Origin: Litorilinea aerophila
GTDB taxonomy: Bacteria; Chloroflexota; Anaerolineae; Caldilineales; Caldilineaceae
DNA: 35,320 nucleotides
Direction of reading: 5' to 3'
Assembly (NCBI GenBank): GCA_945897075.1
Contig: CAMDEX010000028.1
Location: forward strand, 1-35,320
Under the pieces are notes generated by a model. It saw only the letters and a program-made list of their open reading frames with translations, searched no databases and had not been told where the DNA came from. Below are positions 1 through 8,271 of this stretch, one piece after another (positions within the stretch are counted from its first letter, which is position 1; every line of letters starts with the position of its first letter). A program made the position numbers and the translations under genes.

Positions 1-6
1 GCGCCC

Positions 7-2907
7 CTACGGATCAATGCGGTAGCTATCGCCGACGATCTCGCCGTTGACATTGACGGGTAGACGCACGCCGCTGATCGGTTCGTAGAGACCGACTTGC
101 ACCACCGTTCCTTGCGGCCCAGACGCGGGGGCAGCGAACGTATGCGGATCAGCGATGATTTCGCCCGCGATCCACGTATTGCTGGGCGCGGCGGTCAGAT
201 TGCGCCCAGCCACGCCATCGTCCTGCGCCAGTAGCGTACCCGCGCCGTCGCGCAGATGGACAAAGACGTGATGGGGGGGTAGAAGCGTCTGTTCCACCCG
301 CCAGTAGAGAGTCAAGGCGATTGTTCCGTCCATACCAGACGCCGTATCGTAGCCGAGCAGCGTGGCGTGGGCACCAAAGAGCGCGGGCTGTTCCAGCAAA
401 TGCTGGGGTTTGGGCAGCGTAAAGGAAAGCTCCCGGCGCACAATCGGCAGCGCGCCCAGACGCACCGGCACGCTTTTCTCGCCTGATGCCGGATTACGCA
501 GACCAGCCACCAGTTGATACTCTCCCGGCGCAAGGGTGGCGGGCAGGTAAAAATGTACGGGCAAGCGCATCTGTGTGCCCGGCGGCCACCTCTCCAGCGG
601 ATGTTCGGGCAGCGGCCAGCCCTCCCAGCCGGCCACGCCCTCGCCCTTTGCGTCCAGCAAGCTGACGTAAAGTTCCCAGGAGCGAAGCGGTGTTTGGGGC
701 GTTTGCAGAAAGAGGCTCAGATTCATCTGCGCGCCGGCCAGCGTTGCCAGCACCGGGTCAAAACCGGACGCGCCCAGAAAATCGATCCCCTCGCGTGTTA
801 CCGGTTCGTCCAAAGTCATTTGCATAGGCAGGCGCAGATTGGGTAGGGGTTCTGTGGGCGAGTCAATTTGCACGCTGCCTATCTCCGCCACATCGGATGT
901 CGCCACACCGGAAGTTTCGGGAAAATCCTTTGCTTTGAAAAGCCACTCTTCCCCGGCTGGCCCCACACCAACCATCACCCGATAGAATCCCGGCGGCACA
1001 CCAGGCGGAATCAGCAGCCCCACCTGATCCCAGCCCGGCGCACCTGTTGGCGGCCAACTGCCCAAAGGCGTATAATCCCGTTGCGCCCAGACCCGGCGCT
1101 GTTCATCTTGCAAACGCAGGGTGACGCGCAAGTCTGGGGAGGTCACTCTCGCCCACCCCAGCACCACAGCTATTACGTCATTTGTCGAAGTCGCTTTGTT
1201 CGTATTCAATCCGGCCCAATACAATTGGACGGCGGAAAAGTCCACTGCTATCTCACTCTCGTATGCTTTACGGGTTCGCGCCCAGCCACTGAGACGGGTA
1301 GAGGGGCTGTACCAGCGGTTCTCGAAGTTGACCGTCACTTGCCCGGCAGGCGACGGCGCGGCAGTGCGCAGATACTCTTCGACCTCCCCTTCCAGCACGC
1401 CGCCCAGGGAGAGATGGGCGGGAAACCAGAGTTTGCCCGTTTCCAGCGCGCTGTCAATGGCCGTCTGCACATCTGCTCCCCAAGCGGGTGAGGGCGCGAG
1501 CAACGGCCACGGCCCGTGCAATTCGCCACGTCCCCAGACCGGCGCATAGGCCCGCCAGTAGCCCACCTGCCAGGGGAAGACGGCCAGCACAGTGTCCGTG
1601 TCGCTCCCCTGTTGGATCGTCTGCCGGATCAGTGGCCGGTAGTCGTTGTCTGTGTAACGGGGCACAGTGTAGAAAGTCCACACCCCCGTTGCCGCTCCCA
1701 CCAGCAGACCGCTCAACCCGACAGCAAACACGCCCCGCGTCCAGCGCCGCCCGGCCAGCAGTAGATCATCCGCCGCTGTCGCTATCAAAAGTAGGAAGTA
1801 GGGCAGAACAAAGAGCAATACCCGTTCGCCCCCTTGCGGGAAGAAGGGCAGCCGCAGGTTGAGGGCAAAGCTGACCGCAAAGGGGAGAAGGAGGGAAAAA
1901 AGGAGATTGGAGATTGGGGATTGGAGATTGGGGATTGGAGATTGGGGATTGGAGATTGGCGAACGGCGAACGGTGAACGGAAAACGGAAAACAGGCAGAG
2001 AGAGCGCGAGACGGGAATCCAGAATCAGAAGAATCGAAAAGAAAGCCAACCAGGGGCCGATGGGCAACCGGACGACTTCTGGCGCGCTGTAGCCGGCGGT
2101 GAAGGCGGTCAGGTGGCGGAGAGTGTAGACGAAAAGAGTGAGCGGTCGGTCGGCGTCTGCGACGATCTTCTGACTGACGTAGGGGATCAGTTGAGGCACG
2201 GCGTAGAGCAGCCAGGGCAGATAGGCCAGGGCCACAGCAATCCACCCAGCGAGGAGGGGCAGCAACCGGCGCATCTGTCGCCGGAAGTGCCAGAGCGCCC
2301 ACAGGCCGTGGCTGAGTGGCAGCAGCACAGCGTAGTATTCCGTATAGAGCAGCGCCGCCGTCGCCACCACATATCCCACCCAACTGCCGGGGTCCGCTGT
2401 CCGCTGTCTGCCGTCTGCCGTCCGCCGTCCGCCGTCCGCTATCTGCCAAAACAACCCCGTACTCACCATCCCCAGCAGCATCTCCAGCCCGTACATACGC
2501 ACTTCCTGGCTGTAGAAAATGTGGATGGGACTGAAGGCCAACAGCAGCAGCGCCCACAACGCCAGACGCGGACGGGAGGGGTAGAAGACGCGGGCCAGCC
2601 ACCAGAGAACCGGCAGGGAGAGCAGGCCAATCAGCACAGAAAAGGCGCGCACAAACAGCGGGGAAGCCGATCCAAAAGCGGTCAGCCAGAGATGGAGCAG
2701 GGCATAGTAGAGAGGCGGGTGAATGTCTTGGGCGGTCAGACGGGCCATTGCGGCCAGGGATTCGGTGGCGAAGTAGACCGAATAGCCCTCGTCCCACCAG
2801 AGCGGCTGCCAACCCAGACGCAGCAGACGCAGCCCAACCCCGATCATACAGAGCAGGATCGGCAGCCAGAGTTTGTGAGCGGGGGAAGTGACAAGACGAG
2901 TGGGCAT
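7..2907 (-). CDS. ArnT/GT39-like membrane glycosyltransferase with C-terminal beta domain
   Basis: This 966-residue polytopic membrane protein resembles the GT-C glycosyltransferases (PMT/ArnT, GT39/GT83 type), which move a sugar from a lipid carrier to an acceptor on the outer face of the membrane. The first extracytoplasmic loop has WWDEGYS with D39-E40, the acidic pair expected at the catalytic site, followed by DIHPPLYY at 61-68. About ten hydrophobic segments fill residues 13-430. Residues 480-966 are soluble and look beta-rich, with no motif I can name. Two heptapeptide-repeat stretches, at about 157-172 and 312-338, are translated heptanucleotide repeats and probably form loops. The ATG follows a repeat tract directly and no Shine-Dalgarno is visible, so the start is moderately certain. 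Sugar and acceptor cannot be told. Confidence 0.8.
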   Translation of the reverse strand: MPTRLVTSPAHKLWLPILLCMIGVGLRLLRLGWQPLWWDEGYSVYFATESLAAMARLTAQDIHPPLYYALLHLWLTAFGSASPLFVRAFSVLIGLLSLPVLWWLARVFYPSRPRLALWALLLLAFSPIHIFYSQEVRMYGLEMLLGMVSTGLFWQIADGGRRTADGRQRTADPGSWVGYVVATAALLYTEYYAVLLPLSHGLWALWHFRRQMRRLLPLLAGWIAVALAYLPWLLYAVPQLIPYVSQKIVADADRPLTLFVYTLRHLTAFTAGYSAPEVVRLPIGPWLAFFSILLILDSRLALSLPVFRFPFTVRRSPISNPQSPIPNLQSPISNLLFSLLLPFAVSFALNLRLPFFPQGGERVLLFVLPYFLLLIATAADDLLLAGRRWTRGVFAVGLSGLLVGAATGVWTFYTVPRYTDNDYRPLIRQTIQQGSDTDTVLAVFPWQVGYWRAYAPVWGRGELHGPWPLLAPSPAWGADVQTAIDSALETGKLWFPAHLSLGGVLEGEVEEYLRTAAPSPAGQVTVNFENRWYSPSTRLSGWARTRKAYESEIAVDFSAVQLYWAGLNTNKATSTNDVIAVVLGWARVTSPDLRVTLRLQDEQRRVWAQRDYTPLGSWPPTGAPGWDQVGLLIPPGVPPGFYRVMVGVGPAGEEWLFKAKDFPETSGVATSDVAEIGSVQIDSPTEPLPNLRLPMQMTLDEPVTREGIDFLGASGFDPVLATLAGAQMNLSLFLQTPQTPLRSWELYVSLLDAKGEGVAGWEGWPLPEHPLERWPPGTQMRLPVHFYLPATLAPGEYQLVAGLRNPASGEKSVPVRLGALPIVRRELSFTLPKPQHLLEQPALFGAHATLLGYDTASGMDGTIALTLYWRVEQTLLPPHHVFVHLRDGAGTLLAQDDGVAGRNLTAAPSNTWIAGEIIADPHTFAAPASGPQGTVVQVGLYEPISGVRLPVNVNGEIVGDSYRIDP
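1902..1993. repeat. Heptanucleotide tandem repeat inside a coding region
   Basis: About nine units of GGRGATT run into four units of the form GAACGGN. The tract lies inside the membrane glycosyltransferase gene and stays open. On the coding strand it reads SPISNPQ-SPIPNLQ-SPISNL, a seven-residue period, because three 7-bp units make seven codons. Confidence 0.9.
2392..2447. repeat. Heptanucleotide tandem repeat inside a coding region
   Basis: Eight units of the form GTCYGCY lie inside the same glycosyltransferase gene. On the coding strand they read ADGGRRT-ADGRQRT-AD, again with a seven-residue period. The tract falls between two predicted membrane segments, where an added hydrophilic loop could be tolerated. 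Confidence 0.9.
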
Positions 2908-2925
2908 TGGGGGGATTGGAGATTA

Positions 2926-2983
2926 GGGACTGGGGATTGGCGGCTGGAGAATCTCCAATCTCCAGTCGCCAATCCCCAGTCCC
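2926..2983. repeat. Inverted heptamer repeats forming a long hairpin
   Basis: Arms of 25 bp (2926-2950 and 2959-2983) match with one mismatch around an 8-bp loop. They are built from GGGGATT/GGGACTG-like heptamers. The hairpin fills the gap between the SH3 lipoprotein stop codon and the glycosyltransferase start on the minus strand, so it would separate the two genes in a transcript. It lacks a T-run and is not a classical terminator. Confidence 0.85.
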
Positions 2984-2988
2984 CTCCT

Positions 2989-3927
2989 TTACGGCGCAAC
3001 CCAGCGGGGCAGGAGGGTACGCATTGTGCCGGATACCGTCAGTGTCCAGGCTTCGGCCACCTGGTTGCCGGACATATCAGTCACCCACGCCCGATAGTCG
3101 CCCGTAGAGGTACCGGCAAATTCGACTTTGGCATTGTACCAGAATGCGTCGTTGGGGCCGATCAGTGTCACGCTATCAAAAATGGCCTCCCCCCGGCCCA
3201 GCGGACCCTCAACCACCAGCTTATAGCCACCCACTGCTTCAGAAGGGCACTGCTTACGACAAATCCAACCATAAAATGTGACGTATGGATTTGTATTCTC
3301 CTGCGGTGCTATTGCATCACCCTTTGCCAGCGCAAAGACTGGCGCAGGCACTGGTGTTGGCTGGGCAGGGGCAGGTGTGGCAGTCGGTGCAGCGGGGGGC
3401 GCTGGCGCAACGGGCGGCGGCGCGGCGATATCAGCGGCCACAGGCACACCGTCTACCGGCCCGCTGGTATCCACCAGAAAGTTGGCGATCCAGACCTTCT
3501 GCCCGTTCAGACAGCAGAGTTGAAACCAATTGCCCGCGGGATTCTTGCCCACAATCTCAAATTCAGCCCCTCGATCCAGCGTGCCCGCCAGCGCGTAGCT
3601 GGTGTCTGGCCCTGTGCGCACATTGGCCTGGGCATTGGTGATCACCGCCTTGGCCGCTTGGGGTGCGGGGGTCGGCGTGTCGGTGGCTGGCTGGTCGGGA
3701 ACGGGCGTGGGTGTGTCGGGCGCGGGCGTAGACGTGGGTGCGTCCGCCACGGGTGTCGCCGTATCCGCCACAGCAACGGGCTGGGATGCAGACAGAACCG
3801 GCGTGGGCGTAAAGGTCGGGCGCGGTGTGCGGGTTGGCACAGCCGTTACGGCTGGCTCTTCCGGCCCACAGCCGGCAAGCAGCAGCGTAATCACAAACAA
3901 TAGAGCAGATACGCGTGAAATTTTCAT
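2989..3927 (-). CDS. Secreted lipoprotein with bacterial SH3 (SH3b) domain
   Basis: This is a 312-residue predicted lipoprotein. I chose the ATG at 3927 because GGAG lies about 8 nt upstream and because it gives a clean signal peptide ending in the lipobox LLLAGC. After the lipidated Cys comes a Thr/Pro/Ala-rich linker with many TPTP units. An SH3b domain follows at about residues 94-154, with ANVRTGPDTSYALAGTL and GNWFQLCCLNGQKVWIA. A second Pro/Ala-rich linker leads to a C-terminal beta-like domain of about 100 residues. SH3b domains commonly bind cell-wall or surface ligands, so an envelope role is likely. The ligand is unknown. The gene lies 54 nt downstream of a paralogue and is probably co-transcribed with it. 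Confidence 0.8.
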   Translation of the reverse strand: MKISRVSALLFVITLLLAGCGPEEPAVTAVPTRTPRPTFTPTPVLSASQPVAVADTATPVADAPTSTPAPDTPTPVPDQPATDTPTPAPQAAKAVITNAQANVRTGPDTSYALAGTLDRGAEFEIVGKNPAGNWFQLCCLNGQKVWIANFLVDTSGPVDGVPVAADIAAPPPVAPAPPAAPTATPAPAQPTPVPAPVFALAKGDAIAPQENTNPYVTFYGWICRKQCPSEAVGGYKLVVEGPLGRGEAIFDSVTLIGPNDAFWYNAKVEFAGTSTGDYRAWVTDMSGNQVAEAWTLTVSGTMRTLLPRWVAP

Positions 3928-3981
3928 TACATCTCCTATTTTCTGTGGAAGGTCTCTGCATCCGGGAATCGGGTGCCACAC

Positions 3982-5142
3982 TCAGCGTATTCGTCGCCAC
4001 GCAATGTACACTTCGCGATTCGGGTTACTCGGATCTGTGAAGAATATCACTGGCTCTGACAGGGCGTTGCCTGCCCCATCTTTCACCCAGACCGACCAGC
4101 TACCTGTGCCCAAAAGCTGGAGCGGCGTCGGGGTTGCGGTTGCGCTGGGATATTCAATTCTGACCGGATTGAATGGTTGGTATTCATATTTATAGTTAAA
4201 GGGCAACCGGTTGCCAGCACCAATCGGCGCACTCCATTCGATATAATCGTAACTGGGCAGCTCCCGGTTGGTGTTTGGTCGATCAAAACCGGCAAACTGC
4301 ACCTCGAGAAAATAGCCGCCGGCCGCATCATCTTCAATCCCGTCGAAGGGATTCTCGCCGATATAGAGATAGACCCAAATGGTCAAGAATTCGTTATTGG
4401 TCGGAAAGAACTGAGGCCCGACTGCCCGTTCAAAGGGAAAAATATAGGGCGTGGCCGTAGGCGTCTCGGTCGGCGTCGGCGTAAAGGTCGGCGTCGGTGC
4501 CGGCTCGGCCGAGAGCAGGGCAATTTGCGAAATATCGTTGACGATACGAACGTGGGAAGCCGCCACCCACACATTTCCCCCATTCACGCAGCAGATTTGC
4601 AGCCAATCACCTAACGTATTCTTGCCGATGATCGTCACGGGAATATCGGGGGCCAGGGGGGCCACCAGCGGATAGTTGACCCCCGGCCCGGTGCGCATAC
4701 TCACAAGACCCGATTCTACAATGACAAAGGGGGTAGGCGTCAGTGTCGGTGTCGGAATGGGCGTCTCAGTCGGGATGGGCGTATAGGTCGGTGTAAAGGG
4801 TGGCAGCGTAACTGTTGGCAGCGGAGTCGGCTGCGGCGGAAAGATCAGGTTGGGTGTCACATTGGGCGGAAGGATGATGACACCCGGTGTCTCGCCGCGG
4901 GGCGGCGTGATCACAATCAGCGGCTGCAACTCATTTGGTGTGGGTGTAAAGGTGGGCACAGGCTGGCGGGTGGGGATGGGCGTCGCAACCGGCGCGCCCT
5001 GTTCCACCAGACCCAGCGATGAACAGCCCAAGAGCAGCAGCAACCAGACAGCCGTCGGTATCAGCCATAGCCGGAAACGTCCAGCCGGCACGCCGGGTAT
5101 GCTGTGGTGGGCGGGTCGCTTGGGTTGCTGAAACAGATTCAT
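3982..5142 (-). CDS. Second SH3b-domain lipoprotein, paralogue of its neighbour
   Basis: The 386-residue product has an N-terminal extension of about 28 residues, then a hydrophobic stretch ending in the lipobox LLLGC. A long Thr-Pro linker ([10 protein letters not shown] type) follows, then an SH3b domain at about 140-202 with [16 protein letters not shown] and [17 protein letters not shown]. The domain and its double-Cys motif match the next gene, so the pair looks like a tandem duplication. The C-terminal 150 residues contain a beta-like domain that ends in a [12 protein letters not shown] segment comparable to the AWVTDMSGN segment of the neighbour. I prefer the start at 5142 over upstream options because it places the hydrophobic segment nearest the N-terminus. 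No strong Shine-Dalgarno decides it. Confidence 0.75.
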   Translation of the reverse strand: MNLFQQPKRPAHHSIPGVPAGRFRLWLIPTAVWLLLLLGCSSLGLVEQGAPVATPIPTRQPVPTFTPTPNELQPLIVITPPRGETPGVIILPPNVTPNLIFPPQPTPLPTVTLPPFTPTYTPIPTETPIPTPTLTPTPFVIVESGLVSMRTGPGVNYPLVAPLAPDIPVTIIGKNTLGDWLQICCVNGGNVWVAASHVRIVNDISQIALLSAEPAPTPTFTPTPTETPTATPYIFPFERAVGPQFFPTNNEFLTIWVYLYIGENPFDGIEDDAAGGYFLEVQFAGFDRPNTNRELPSYDYIEWSAPIGAGNRLPFNYKYEYQPFNPVRIEYPSATATPTPLQLLGTGSWSVWVKDGAGNALSEPVIFFTDPSNPNREVYIAWRRIR

Positions 5143-5192
5143 TGATGGCGCGGCACTGGATGGAAACAGAGATTGATGCAAAATTCGATCAG

Positions 5193-5223
5193 AGTATAGC
5201 ACGAAGAAGGAAAGTCCTCACAA
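5193..5223 (-). promoter_or_regulatory. Possible promoter for the SH3b lipoprotein pair
   Basis: On the minus strand TTGTGA (5218-5223) and TATACT (5193-5198) are separated by 19 nt, about 50 nt before the first lipoprotein start. The spacer is longer than the usual 17 nt, so this is a weak call. Confidence 0.35.
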
Positions 5224-5239
5224 CCGCCGGGGCAGCACA

Positions 5240-5267
5240 GCGGACGGCAGACGGCGGACGGCGGAGT
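5240..5267. repeat. Short heptanucleotide repeat between divergent genes
   Basis: Four units of GCRGACG, the last degenerate, lie between the predicted divergent promoters of the lipoproteins and rplI. They belong to the same family as the large tract at 11,823-12,026. Confidence 0.75.
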
Positions 5268-5292
5268 CACGACATTTTCGACCAGCCTGAAT

Positions 5293-5321
5293 TTGTCTTT
5301 CAACGACTTCACCGGTATACT
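5293..5321 (+). promoter_or_regulatory. Predicted sigma-70 type promoter of rplI
   Basis: TTGTCT (5293-5298) and TATACT (5316-5321) stand exactly 17 nt apart, about 45 nt before the rplI start. Confidence 0.55.
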
Positions 5322-5366
5322 GGTAGTGTTGTGTACCAGACGTGAAACCGAAGGGATAAACGCATT

Positions 5367-5897
5367 ATGGCGCGTATGAAAGTTTTGTTGATTGAAGATG
5401 TGCCCAATCTGGGGCTGGCAGGTGAGATTCATACGGTTGCGGCGGGTTTTGCCCGTAACTACCTGATGCCGCGCAAAGAAGTGGTCCCGGCCAGCAAAGG
5501 CGCAGTGAAGCAGGCCGAAGACATTCGCCAGTCTACGCTGCGCAAACGTGCCAAAGAGCGCTCCAACGCCGAGGCCCAGGCCGAAATGATCAGCAGACAA
5601 AGATTGCTGTTCGAGGTGCGCGCGGGCGACAATGACCGGCTCTATGGCTCGATTACCAACGCCGATGTGGCCGAACAGTTGGCAGGGATGCTCGATTTCG
5701 AGATCGATCGGCGGCGTATTCTGTTGGACACGGCCATCCGCGACTTGGGCTTATACAATGTGGCGATTCGCCTGATGCCAGATGTCACCGCTACTTTCAA
5801 GGTAGCTGTGGTGCGCGAGGGCGAAGGCTGGGTTGAAGCGGAGCAGCGTCAGGCGGCCAGCCAACGGGCCGCCGAGGCCAAAGACGGGGACGAATAG
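5367..5897 (+). CDS. rplI: Large ribosomal subunit protein bL9
   Basis: The product is 176 residues of ribosomal protein bL9, which binds 23S rRNA near the L1 stalk. The N-terminal RNA-binding domain is clear: [18 protein letters not shown] then [20 protein letters not shown], the family signature. A long helix (residues about 45-75) connects to the C-terminal domain with [16 protein letters not shown]. The protein is slightly longer than the usual ~150 residues because of an Ala/Glu-rich charged tail. AAGGG lies 11 nt before the chosen ATG; a second in-frame ATG three codons on would give the usual MKVLL start and cannot be excluded. The gene stands alone with its own promoter and terminator, rather than in the common rpsF-ssb-rpsR-rplI operon. 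Confidence 0.97.
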   Translation: MARMKVLLIEDVPNLGLAGEIHTVAAGFARNYLMPRKEVVPASKGAVKQAEDIRQSTLRKRAKERSNAEAQAEMISRQRLLFEVRAGDNDRLYGSITNADVAEQLAGMLDFEIDRRRILLDTAIRDLGLYNVAIRLMPDVTATFKVAVVREGEGWVEAEQRQAASQRAAEAKDGDE

Positions 5898-5923
5898 TTT
5901 TTTCGCCCTCCAAGAGAGTAGAC

Positions 5924-5957
5924 AAAAGCCGTTCCCGCATGGGAACGGCTTTTTGTC
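5924..5957. terminator. Bidirectional Rho-independent terminator
   Basis: A perfect 13-bp stem (5924-5936 and 5941-5953) with a GCAT loop starts with AAAA and ends with TTTTT, so it can stop transcription from both sides. It lies between rplI and the convergent DUF2723 gene. Confidence 0.92.
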
Positions 5958-6027
5958 GTGGTGTTGACAACGAATGTGAGAATGACGCGAATGGTCGGTT
6001 TGTATGCGCACCATGCGCGCTGACCTC

Positions 6028-8076
6028 CTATTCGCTGTCACCCACCCACAGCGTTTCCTCCACCAAATTTTCAAAACCGCCCTCTTTGGCCCGGTAGAGA
6101 ATCAAAAGAAGTTCATCTGTGTCGGCTTGCGCGTCCAGCCGATAGGCGTCCACGATTGTCTGGCCCGCTTCCAGGCTGGCAAAGGGGCGTAGCCCAAGAA
6201 CAGGGCCAGGGCTGTCCTGCTGGGCAGCGGCCCCGTCACCCGCCGCACGCAAGCTGATGGACCAGTTGGCAGGTGTGAACCCATTCATCACCGACCAGAA
6301 AAGCAGCACATCCAACCCATTGCCGCCTGCGCCGGCCGCGTCTGCGCCGGCCGTATCTGCTACGGTAAAGCCACGCAGGACAATTCCATCACCCAGCAGT
6401 TTGTCCAACACAACAACGGGTTGTCTGGTCTGTGTCGCGCCAGCAGGCAACAGCTCCACCCAATCTGCGCTCCAGCCGTGGGCCTGCGGCGGCGCAACGG
6501 TCAGCTCACCCAGCAGCAAGGCCGCGGCATCTGCGGTCACCAGCAGCCGTTTGCCCTCTGCCAGCCGTTCATTGGCCGCAGATTTGTCCACTACCCGCAA
6601 ACCGGGGCGAATGCCCCCGATCTGCATGAGATAGTCCAGACCGAGTGCGTCGTCTTTGGCCGCAAAGAGGGCGGCGTCTTCGGGTAGTGGCTGGTCGAGC
6701 AACAGAGCCGGGCGATCCAATGCGGTGTCACCGGGCCGGTCGCGGCTGTCCGCGGCGGGGAGGGAAGCGAGGGTGCGCCAGAGAATCAGCATCACCAGCA
6801 GGGCCCAAACGCCCCAGCGGATTGCGGATTGCGGATTGCGGATTGCGTATTCCGTATTGGGATCGCTGTCGTTGCGACGTTTCTTCCCCAATCCCCAATC
6901 CCCAATCTCCAATCTCCATTCCCCCTGCCGCATTTTGTCAGCCGCAGCGGCCACGCCCACCAGAAGCAGCGGGTAGGCGGGCAGAATGACCTGAAACCAG
7001 TTGCCAAAACGGTCTACCCAGCAGAGAAGGGCGTAGAGAGCCAGCGTTCCCCCTACCACCAGACGCAGCCGCTTCTCCAGGAATCCAATCCCCAGCAGCC
7101 CGACCGCCAGCAATGGAATACTCAACTCCTGCCAGATGAGTTCAGGAAAACCGTTGGCAAAGAAGGCTGCGCCGGGGGCCAGACCCCAGCTTAACTCATC
7201 CTGGCCCTGGGCTGTACCCACAAAACTCCAAAACCAATCCTGGGCCGTGACCCAATCGCCCACGCCCCACCATTCAGGATGGGCCGCGCCACGCATATAG
7301 ACATAAACGTAACTGAGCAGAGGCAGGGCTGCGGCCAGCACCGCGCCCAGAATCAACCCCGGACGGCGCAGGAGTTGCGGCTCTTGCCAGAGAAGCGCAG
7401 CCAAGAGGGGCGGGACGATGAGGGCGACTGTAATCATGTGGGCCAGGGAGAGGCCGGAGAGGAAGGAAAGAAGAAGGAGAATTGTGAATGGTGAATGGTG
7501 AATTGTGAATTGTGAATTGTCGCGCCAGAGGAGGTAGACGTAGAGGATGGCGAGGGTGTGGGCGATGGCGCTGGTGTATTGCTCACTGGTGGTGGCGTAG
7601 TACCAGAAAAAATAGGTGACCGCGTAGAAGGCGCAGAGCAGCCAGGCCAACGGCCAATCGCCCGCAGGCCGCCGCGGGCTGCGCGTGCAATGGAGCAGAA
7701 TCCGGTAGAGCAGCCAAAGGCTGAGCAGCGCCCAGAGAGTGCTGTAACTGCTAAGCAGGGAGATGGGATTGGGTGTAATTCCCAGCCAGTGGGCAGCCGT
7801 GCGCAGGCCGTGAAACCAGAGCCAGCCGCCCATTGTGAAGAGGGGGTAGCCCGGCGCGTTGCCGGGGCGGGCCTGCACCTGGGCGTACTGGTGGGTGATC
7901 AGATCGCCACCCTCCAATTCGCCGGGGCGCAGACCGTTGTCCAGCGTCAGCCAGTAGAGCAGAGCCGCGGCCAGGAGCAGGGCAGTCCCTGCCCACCGCG
8001 GCCAGGCAGGCGCGCTCAAGCGACGATCTTTACGATAGAAATGGCGGATGGATTGCGCATGAACCAATGTTAACAT
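6028..8076 (-). CDS. DUF2723 family membrane protein (GT-C fold-like)
   Basis: The 682-residue polytopic membrane protein has the DUF2723 signature near its N-terminus: DNGLRPGELEGGDLITHQYA then PGNAPGYPLFTMGGWLW, matching the conserved acidic residues and the PGxPL motif. DUF2723 proteins relate to eukaryotic TMEM260 and are thought to be membrane glycosyltransferases. About ten membrane segments fill the first 480 residues, and a soluble beta-like C-terminus of about 200 residues follows. Three heptanucleotide tracts are read through as peptide repeats near residues 186-198, 385-397 and 406-420. The ATG at 8076 lacks a clear Shine-Dalgarno and is the least certain part. The gene converges on rplI across a shared terminator. 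Confidence 0.8.
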   Translation of the reverse strand: MLTLVHAQSIRHFYRKDRRLSAPAWPRWAGTALLLAAALLYWLTLDNGLRPGELEGGDLITHQYAQVQARPGNAPGYPLFTMGGWLWFHGLRTAAHWLGITPNPISLLSSYSTLWALLSLWLLYRILLHCTRSPRRPAGDWPLAWLLCAFYAVTYFFWYYATTSEQYTSAIAHTLAILYVYLLWRDNSQFTIHHSPFTILLLLSFLSGLSLAHMITVALIVPPLLAALLWQEPQLLRRPGLILGAVLAAALPLLSYVYVYMRGAAHPEWWGVGDWVTAQDWFWSFVGTAQGQDELSWGLAPGAAFFANGFPELIWQELSIPLLAVGLLGIGFLEKRLRLVVGGTLALYALLCWVDRFGNWFQVILPAYPLLLVGVAAAADKMRQGEWRLEIGDWGLGKKRRNDSDPNTEYAIRNPQSAIRWGVWALLVMLILWRTLASLPAADSRDRPGDTALDRPALLLDQPLPEDAALFAAKDDALGLDYLMQIGGIRPGLRVVDKSAANERLAEGKRLLVTADAAALLLGELTVAPPQAHGWSADWVELLPAGATQTRQPVVVLDKLLGDGIVLRGFTVADTAGADAAGAGGNGLDVLLFWSVMNGFTPANWSISLRAAGDGAAAQQDSPGPVLGLRPFASLEAGQTIVDAYRLDAQADTDELLLILYRAKEGGFENLVEETLWVGDSE
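6817..6858. repeat. Heptanucleotide repeat (GCGGATT) inside DUF2723 gene
   Basis: Six units, four of them exact GCGGATT, are read through on the coding strand as part of EYAIRNPQSAIR. The tract lies next to predicted membrane segments. Confidence 0.88.
6886..6920. repeat. Heptanucleotide repeat (CYCCAAT) inside DUF2723 gene
   Basis: Five units of CYCCAAT (GGGGATT family) are read through on the coding strand as GEWRLEIGDWGLG. The unit is the same as in the tracts at 1,902 and 2,926. Confidence 0.88.
7484..7518. repeat. Heptanucleotide repeat (GTGAATK) inside DUF2723 gene
   Basis: Five units of GTGAATG/GTGAATT read on the coding strand as SQFTIHHSPFTIL. This is a third sequence variant with the same 7-bp period. 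Confidence 0.88.
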
Positions 8077-8149
8077 GAAGCGTGAAAGGTTGTCAAAGGG
8101 AATGGGCTGATGAGATGATGGGAGATGGGCTGCGCGCCAGCCTCGCAGT

Positions 8150-8178
8150 TTGCCACTGATCCCGCCGTTGGCTATAAT
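8150..8178 (+). promoter_or_regulatory. Predicted strong promoter of the C26 peptidase gene
   Basis: TTGCCA (8150-8155) and a perfect TATAAT (8173-8178) are 17 nt apart. Transcription would start near 8185, which rules out in-frame start codons upstream of that point. Confidence 0.7.
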
Positions 8179-8195
8179 GCAGCGCAGTATCCAAC

Positions 8196-8235
8196 CCCAG
8201 AAACCGAGTTTCTCGGAAGAAACTCGGTTTCTGGG
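8196..8235. repeat. Perfect 18-bp palindrome in the leader, abutting an ATG
   Basis: Arms at 8196-8213 and 8218-8235 are perfectly complementary around the loop CGGA. The core word is GAAACCGAGTTTC-like. The right arm ends one base before the ATG at 8236. It looks like a dispersed REP/MITE-type palindrome that landed between promoter and gene. Confidence 0.9.
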
Positions 8236-8271
8236 ATGTACCCATCCATCCAACCGATAGGCGTACCATTG

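Noticed and set aside
1834-3903. Long plus-strand open frame of 689 codons across the glycosyltransferase and SH3 genes
   Set aside because: It is the antisense shadow of high-GC genes. Its product is low complexity, without domains, while the opposite strand has clear families.
8068-8091. TTGACA (minus strand, 8096-8091) as promoter of the DUF2723 gene
   Set aside because: The -35 box is perfect, but the hexamer 17 nt downstream (TTAACA) fits poorly and would place transcription start beyond the chosen start codon.
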